Positions 49,201-55,200 of a stretch of DNA of 64,000 nt are shown here, piece after piece (position 1 is the stretch's first letter; the number at the start of each line of letters is the position of its first letter). Below the pieces are notes generated by a model. That model searched no databases. It was not told where the DNA came from and saw only the letters and a program-made list of their open reading frames with translations. The position numbers and the translations under genes were made by a program. Source of the DNA: Metaphire vulgaris. Taxonomy: Eukaryota > Annelida > Clitellata > Crassiclitellata > Megascolecidae. Location of the stretch: NCBI GenBank assembly GCA_018105865.1, contig CM030870.1:2273501-2337500 (forward strand), given 5' to 3'.

Positions 49201-52200
49201 AAGAATGAAGGAAGATTGAACATGCTGTTTTTGTTGTATTGCAAGACCCTTCTGCAAAGAATTTTTGTAAATGTCTGCTGAAAAAGTCTCGTTTCATATT
49301 CATACACGTAGACTTACTTTGTCCACGTAAGTTATTCACCTATGAACCATGTAATAGAAGGATTGGTGTCAGGGATTGGATCTTGGTGTTGGATCAATGC
49401 CTTTGCTGTGGCAGGATCTAGAGTTGGGGTAGAGGGACTGGTGGTGGTGAGGTCATTGATCTTTGAGGGCAGCAAACATGCCCATTAAATCCTAAATTAC
49501 AGTTATGTAAGATCTCTATGCAAAGAATGATAGAATGGGGAAAATGGAAGGAGAATGGAGTTCATCTTTATTTTCTGTATGCTAGTTCTCACAGAGATAG
49601 AGATACATCGGTTTACACCAGTGTTTCTCAAACTGTGTGCAGTGGCACACTAGTGTGCCGTGCGGGATTATCAGGTGTGCTGTTGGATTTGTTGGAAATG
49701 TTATTGAATTTGGATTGTCAGTGTTTTAAATGTCTCAGATCAATGACTGTGCTTCAACACTTTATCATGTACGTATAGCCAGTGAGGGCCGTAGTGTCAC
49801 CGACGAGTCTGATGAATCTAGAGTCTTGATAATTCACCCCCTGGGACCTGGGAGGACGGGAAGCGCAGCATCGCATGCAAAGCCTTTTGGTATACGAGAC
49901 GATGCTGGTGTGGGGAGGGGTTGTGACTTCGAAGTTAAAACTACATGGGGCCAAGTACGCCTAAGCCATTAAGATACAACCCGTGCTGGGTGTCTGGTTT
50001 GTGACATCTAAGGGGGTCATATCTGCAGAGCGGCTGTGTACCAGCAGATAGGACTTGCATCTTTTCTGAACCAAGCTATTCAAGTTGTGAACTTCATAAA
50101 TCCTGACCACTTAAATCTTGACTTCTTTCAAAGCTCTGTGAGGCAATGGATTCTGAAAATACATGCCTATTATACCATGCTGATGTTTGCTGGCTTTAAC
50201 AAGAGAAGGTTTTGATGCATTTCATCAGCAAAAAATTGTGACGTCTTTTCAAGTGTGTTGCCGATGTTTTCACGTATTTCTAGTGTGCCGTGAGAGGAAA
50301 AAGTTTGAGAAACACTGGTTTACACATTGTTGCATTTTATGCTCCTTTAATGAAATTTGCTTAAATACTCTGTTTAACCCCTTTACCGTGTAATAAAATT
50401 TTCCAAGACGTTACCAATTTGTGTAATTAATTTTGGGGGAAAGCGTTCATTTGAACTGTGAACATGTACTTTTTAAACTTACTATATTTCAGTCTATATA
50501 AAAGCTACAAGGATGTGGTTTGCATCATTGTTTAGCATTTTTATTGTACTTACCATCCATCCGTGCCAAAAAAGAAAATTTGGGGGTTTGGCCTACTCTA
50601 CAGGCCAAAATATGACCCCCTGCCAAAAATTTTCTTCTAAGGTCAATAAAAATTTTTTTTCAGTGGTGACCCCCTAGGTTCAGCAGTACAGTTGTAGGTG
50701 GGTGTCTTTGGAACAGATTAGTTCAAAAGTTTGAAGATTGGACCCAATTTGGGGGAGTTATGATGTTTCTACACCAAGCACACGTTGTTCCTAGAAGTGA
50801 GATTTTTAGCGAGATTCCTGAAATCTGAAACACACAACATAACAGGTTATATAGAAGCTACAAGGATGTGGTTTGCATCATTGTTTAGCATTTTTATTGT
50901 ACTTACCATCCATCTGTGCCAAAAAAGAAAATTTGGGGGTTTGGCCCACTCTACAGGCCAAAATATGACTCCCTGCCAAAAATTTTCTTCTAAGGTCAAT
51001 AAAAGAAATTTTTCAGTGGTGACCCCTCTAGGTTCAGCAGTACAGTTGTAGGTGGGTGTCTTTGGAACAGATCAGTTCAAAAATTATTTAGATCGGTCCC
51101 ATGGTAGATAATCAAAGACAGGAAAACTAGCAGCTCATCCATACCCACGTCCTCCCATTTGAGCAACCTTGAGTGCCTGGCCAAGGTTACTTGCTGCAAT
51201 TGTGCTGCCCTCCTGTTAGTTTCCAACAGCATTACCTCAAGTATTTCCGTGGTAAAAAATAACTTGAAGTAATCTATGGGATATTTGGTGGGAAAAATGT
51301 CGACCTTCATACCTGACTCCCCAGTGAACGCCACGCGGGTTGGTTCCACCGATGCTCTATTGTCCCATTGGAACTCCTGCCTCACCTCGTACCCCTCCGT
51401 CTCGTCGCTGTCCCCGGAACTTTCGTCTTCCGAGGACCGCTCGTCACCGCTCCACATAACATCATCGTCGGTGTCTTCGAATTCGGAGAGATCATCGTCC
51501 GATTCCATGACCATCTCCAAAGCTTCAGCCGCCGCTAACCTCTTTCTCGACGCCATCTTTTCAACAACAACGAACCCCCCCTCTTCCAGCCTCAACTACG
51601 AATTTATTTTTAGGAATAGACTGGCTCCCGGCGCGCCATTGAACGCCGAATATGTCAATAAACGCCTAGATTGCTTTTGACGTGCTCAGCTCGGGGCAAA
51701 CATATAGATACGGGTCTGTGAAGTTCATGACGAGCTGGACTCGGGGCAAACATATAAGGCGGCGCCATCTTGGACGTGCTGGGCTCGGGGCAAACGCTAA
51801 AGAGGTTAAAGTAATCCAAAACACAGGAGAGAATTTTATATAATAGTACAGTTTGTGAATGCACATAGGTTTACTGATATGTGAAAATACCTGTGAAACA
51901 CTCTTTACTTTGATACTTTATTCTAGAGATGTTTCCCCTCAATTTTTAAACTATGGTCCACATAAAGAAATAGCTTCAAAATTTTCCCTTTATGGGAACA
52001 GTTTGTGAACCACTGACTTAGAATCTTTTCAGACAGTTAAAATTAATGTCACTTGTCTCTATGATGGATTTATGCCACATTCTCCAGAACTCGATGGATT
52101 TCTGAAAGAAGTCTTAGGGCAAGGGCGGTATGTAAAACCAGTCTGTTGTGGCCGACGAACTTTGTCTAGAAGCATGATAACTATGCATTGAATGATTGTC

Positions 52201-55200
52201 AGAGAGCATTCCCTGTGACTCAGAGGAAGCCATTCTCTCCTGATGGGTTGAGCATTATGAAGGGGGTCTAGGCCATCAAACTGGAGCTCCTTCTCAAGAG
52301 CTGGATGAAGCTGAAATTAATGCCACTCTGATCCTTGTGTAGTCGCAGGTGAACCTATGTTTACCGAAGTCAAAAATGCCATCAATCATTTTTAAAATGG
52401 AAAGGCCCCTGATGCTGATGGTATTCCAGCTGAACTACGGAAGTGCGTAATTGAACCAGTTACTATATCACTGCATTCCATCATTCAACGTGTATGGCAA
52501 TCTGGCAAAATACCATCAGCCTGGCAGTTCAGCATAATTGTTTCATTATATAAAGGCACAGTGCCCATAATGAGTGCACAAACTACCATCCCATCACGCT
52601 GCTCTCAGTGCCTTTTGAATTGCGTTTGCAATGCTCATTCTGTTGATCTCTAAGTAGAAATTCAGTAATTAAGGATGTAATGTGATAAAGGAATAATCAA
52701 TCTGACCGTTACATCAATTTTTGAATGTTTCTTTTGCTTCTACATTTCATATTCTGAAGTATTTAAACTTTTTGTCTTGCTGTGAGACAAGTAAAAGAAT
52801 GCTTTTTCTCATATGGTTTATCTTGATGCTTGTTTGAACAAAAATAGTCTTACTGTGTTATCCTGCTCATATCGGTCCGGGGTTCTGTTTTGGCAAGGGG
52901 CGGGGTTGGTGATGTAATGAGGGCAAGTCTGTCGAGTAATCTGTTCATCTTTTTCTATCCCTGCCCTCCCTTGACTCTAGCCTGGTCTCTCTGATGTGAT
53001 CCCCCATTAGAGCAGATGGCCTTTAAGCAATTGCACAGATTGTACCTCTCTTTCTCTTCCTCCAGTAGTCTGTCTCTCTTTCTCTCCCTCCCCTCCACTT
53101 TCTCATGCCCTTTCCCTCTGATGTGAGGCCCATTAGTTACTGGCAGTTGACTTTCTGTGGAACTGCCGACACCCAACCACACCGACATAAGGTGATGGTA
53201 TGTGACAGATTTCGTCCAGGTATTCGTACCCATTGGCGAACGAGCAGGGGATGATTGCACGGGTTGAAACACATTTGTCTCATTTCATGCATGGTGAAGG
53301 TGACAAACGGGCGGTGTCAGAAAGAGAGAAATTAAATGGTAGGATATCTGTTCTGGGCCTTTCATTGGCGAGAGGCGAGTTTGGCGAGAAAACGAGGGAC
53401 GAGTTAATATGGGAAGACTAATAAAATTTTGTTTTATGAAAATATGAACTTGTCTACTTTGAATAGTCAGAGATCTCATGTCAAATTGGTAATCATAAAT
53501 TTTGCAGTATTTGTTTTTGATACTGCATTTTTCTTGTTATTCTGCTGCATTTTGTACTGATGGGCACATTGTAATTTTGTTTTGTCAACTCATTAGTGGC
53601 AATAGCTAGTCAGAGAACGTTTCCTGGCATTTTTGTTGAATGTTAGTTTTCTTCCTTTTACAATAATTGTCAGTTGTCTTTCTTTGAGATCTTTTATGCT
53701 GTCTATCCATTTTTTTCTTGGCCTGCTTCTTCCTTTTTACCTTTCTTATATGTGTAGAGTGCTTTTTTGGGAAGTCTTGAGCCTTCCATCCTGTTTACTT
53801 GTCCATACCATGTTATTGTTCATGACAATTTATATAGTGCCGTAACATAGCAAGGGCCAAAGTCAAGGGTGCTATACAAGGAACGTGGAAACGAGATGTT
53901 GAATAAATACGTCTTTAGTTTGCTTGCGAACTCTCCAAAGGAAGTGGCGGACAACATGCTATCCGGCAATGAATTCCAGAGGAGTGGATTTCCGTGTGAG
54001 AATGAATGCTTTCCGAACTTGACAGTCTTCGACGGCGGTGGAGCGTACAGTTGGATTCGCCTACTGGAACGAAGGTGGAGCCGTCGATCGCTCCACGCTG
54101 ACCTTCGAATGAGCGTTGCGAGGTATTCCAGGCAGAATGGATTTGTGTAGAACCCAGAATGTCAAGAAACAGTGCTTGAACACTTTACGCTCTGGGACCT
54201 GTAGCAAATGCAGTTTGTCCCGAAGTAGAGAGGTCATGTGGTTGTGCCAACACACCCTGAAGATCAACCGAGCTGCAGCGTTGATGATTGACTGTAGCCT
54301 GGCGAGCTGACGGTCGGGAAGGCCCAGAAGTAACCCGTTGTAGTAGTCAATCTGTGTTACGACAAAGGCGCGAACCAGTTGCATGTTAACCTACTTTTTC
54401 TGAGTTTGTCCATGACAGTATTCTTTTGCTCAATCCTGTGCCATATATCTTCATTTCTAAGTTTTTGAAGTCTTCTAACTCCAAGAATTCTTCTTAGGCA
54501 GCTAGCTCATTGCTGCAATGAGTAGTCTTTTTTCATCTTCTCTTTTTGTAACCCAGTTCCAAATGCGTTTCAATCTTCCCTTTGTTTGTAATCCTTTTGC
54601 TATTTTCTGTTTCGATGTCTTCTTGGTGGCTTCCATTGCTTGTTATTTGTCCTCCTACATATGTAAAGCTTCTGACCTGTTCAATTTCTGTACTTTCTAG
54701 AGTTAATCACATCTTCTTTTCTCCTGTTTTGCTGGCCACCATGGATTTAGTTTTTGCAGCGTTTATTGTAAGGCCGAATCTTTGGCTCGTGATATTGACT
54801 GATTTTGGCCATATCAAAATGTGGACATTGAGTTTTGGGGAATTTATGTGTATTTATGTGATTATTCTGTATTATCAAGAATTATGAAGAACATTTTCTT
54901 ACTTGCCTATAAGCAATCTGTGGCCGTTTTTCATTGATGCCTGAAAGCACATAAGCTTAAAATGTTGAAAATGGGTGTAAATATATTTTTATGATTCCTA
55001 CATAGGATATAAGAAATGTCTGTTAAAAAATGAAGTTTAATATTGCTAAATTAATGTTATGTGATGTCAGTTCCATGTTATACTTGTGCAAAATTTATAT
55101 GACTAGTTTGAATAGATTTCTGTGAAATGTAATTTTGATTTTAGTGAATCACAGTAGAATAGAAATGGAGTGATTTCTGTTTCTGTTACAGCTTCTTTGA

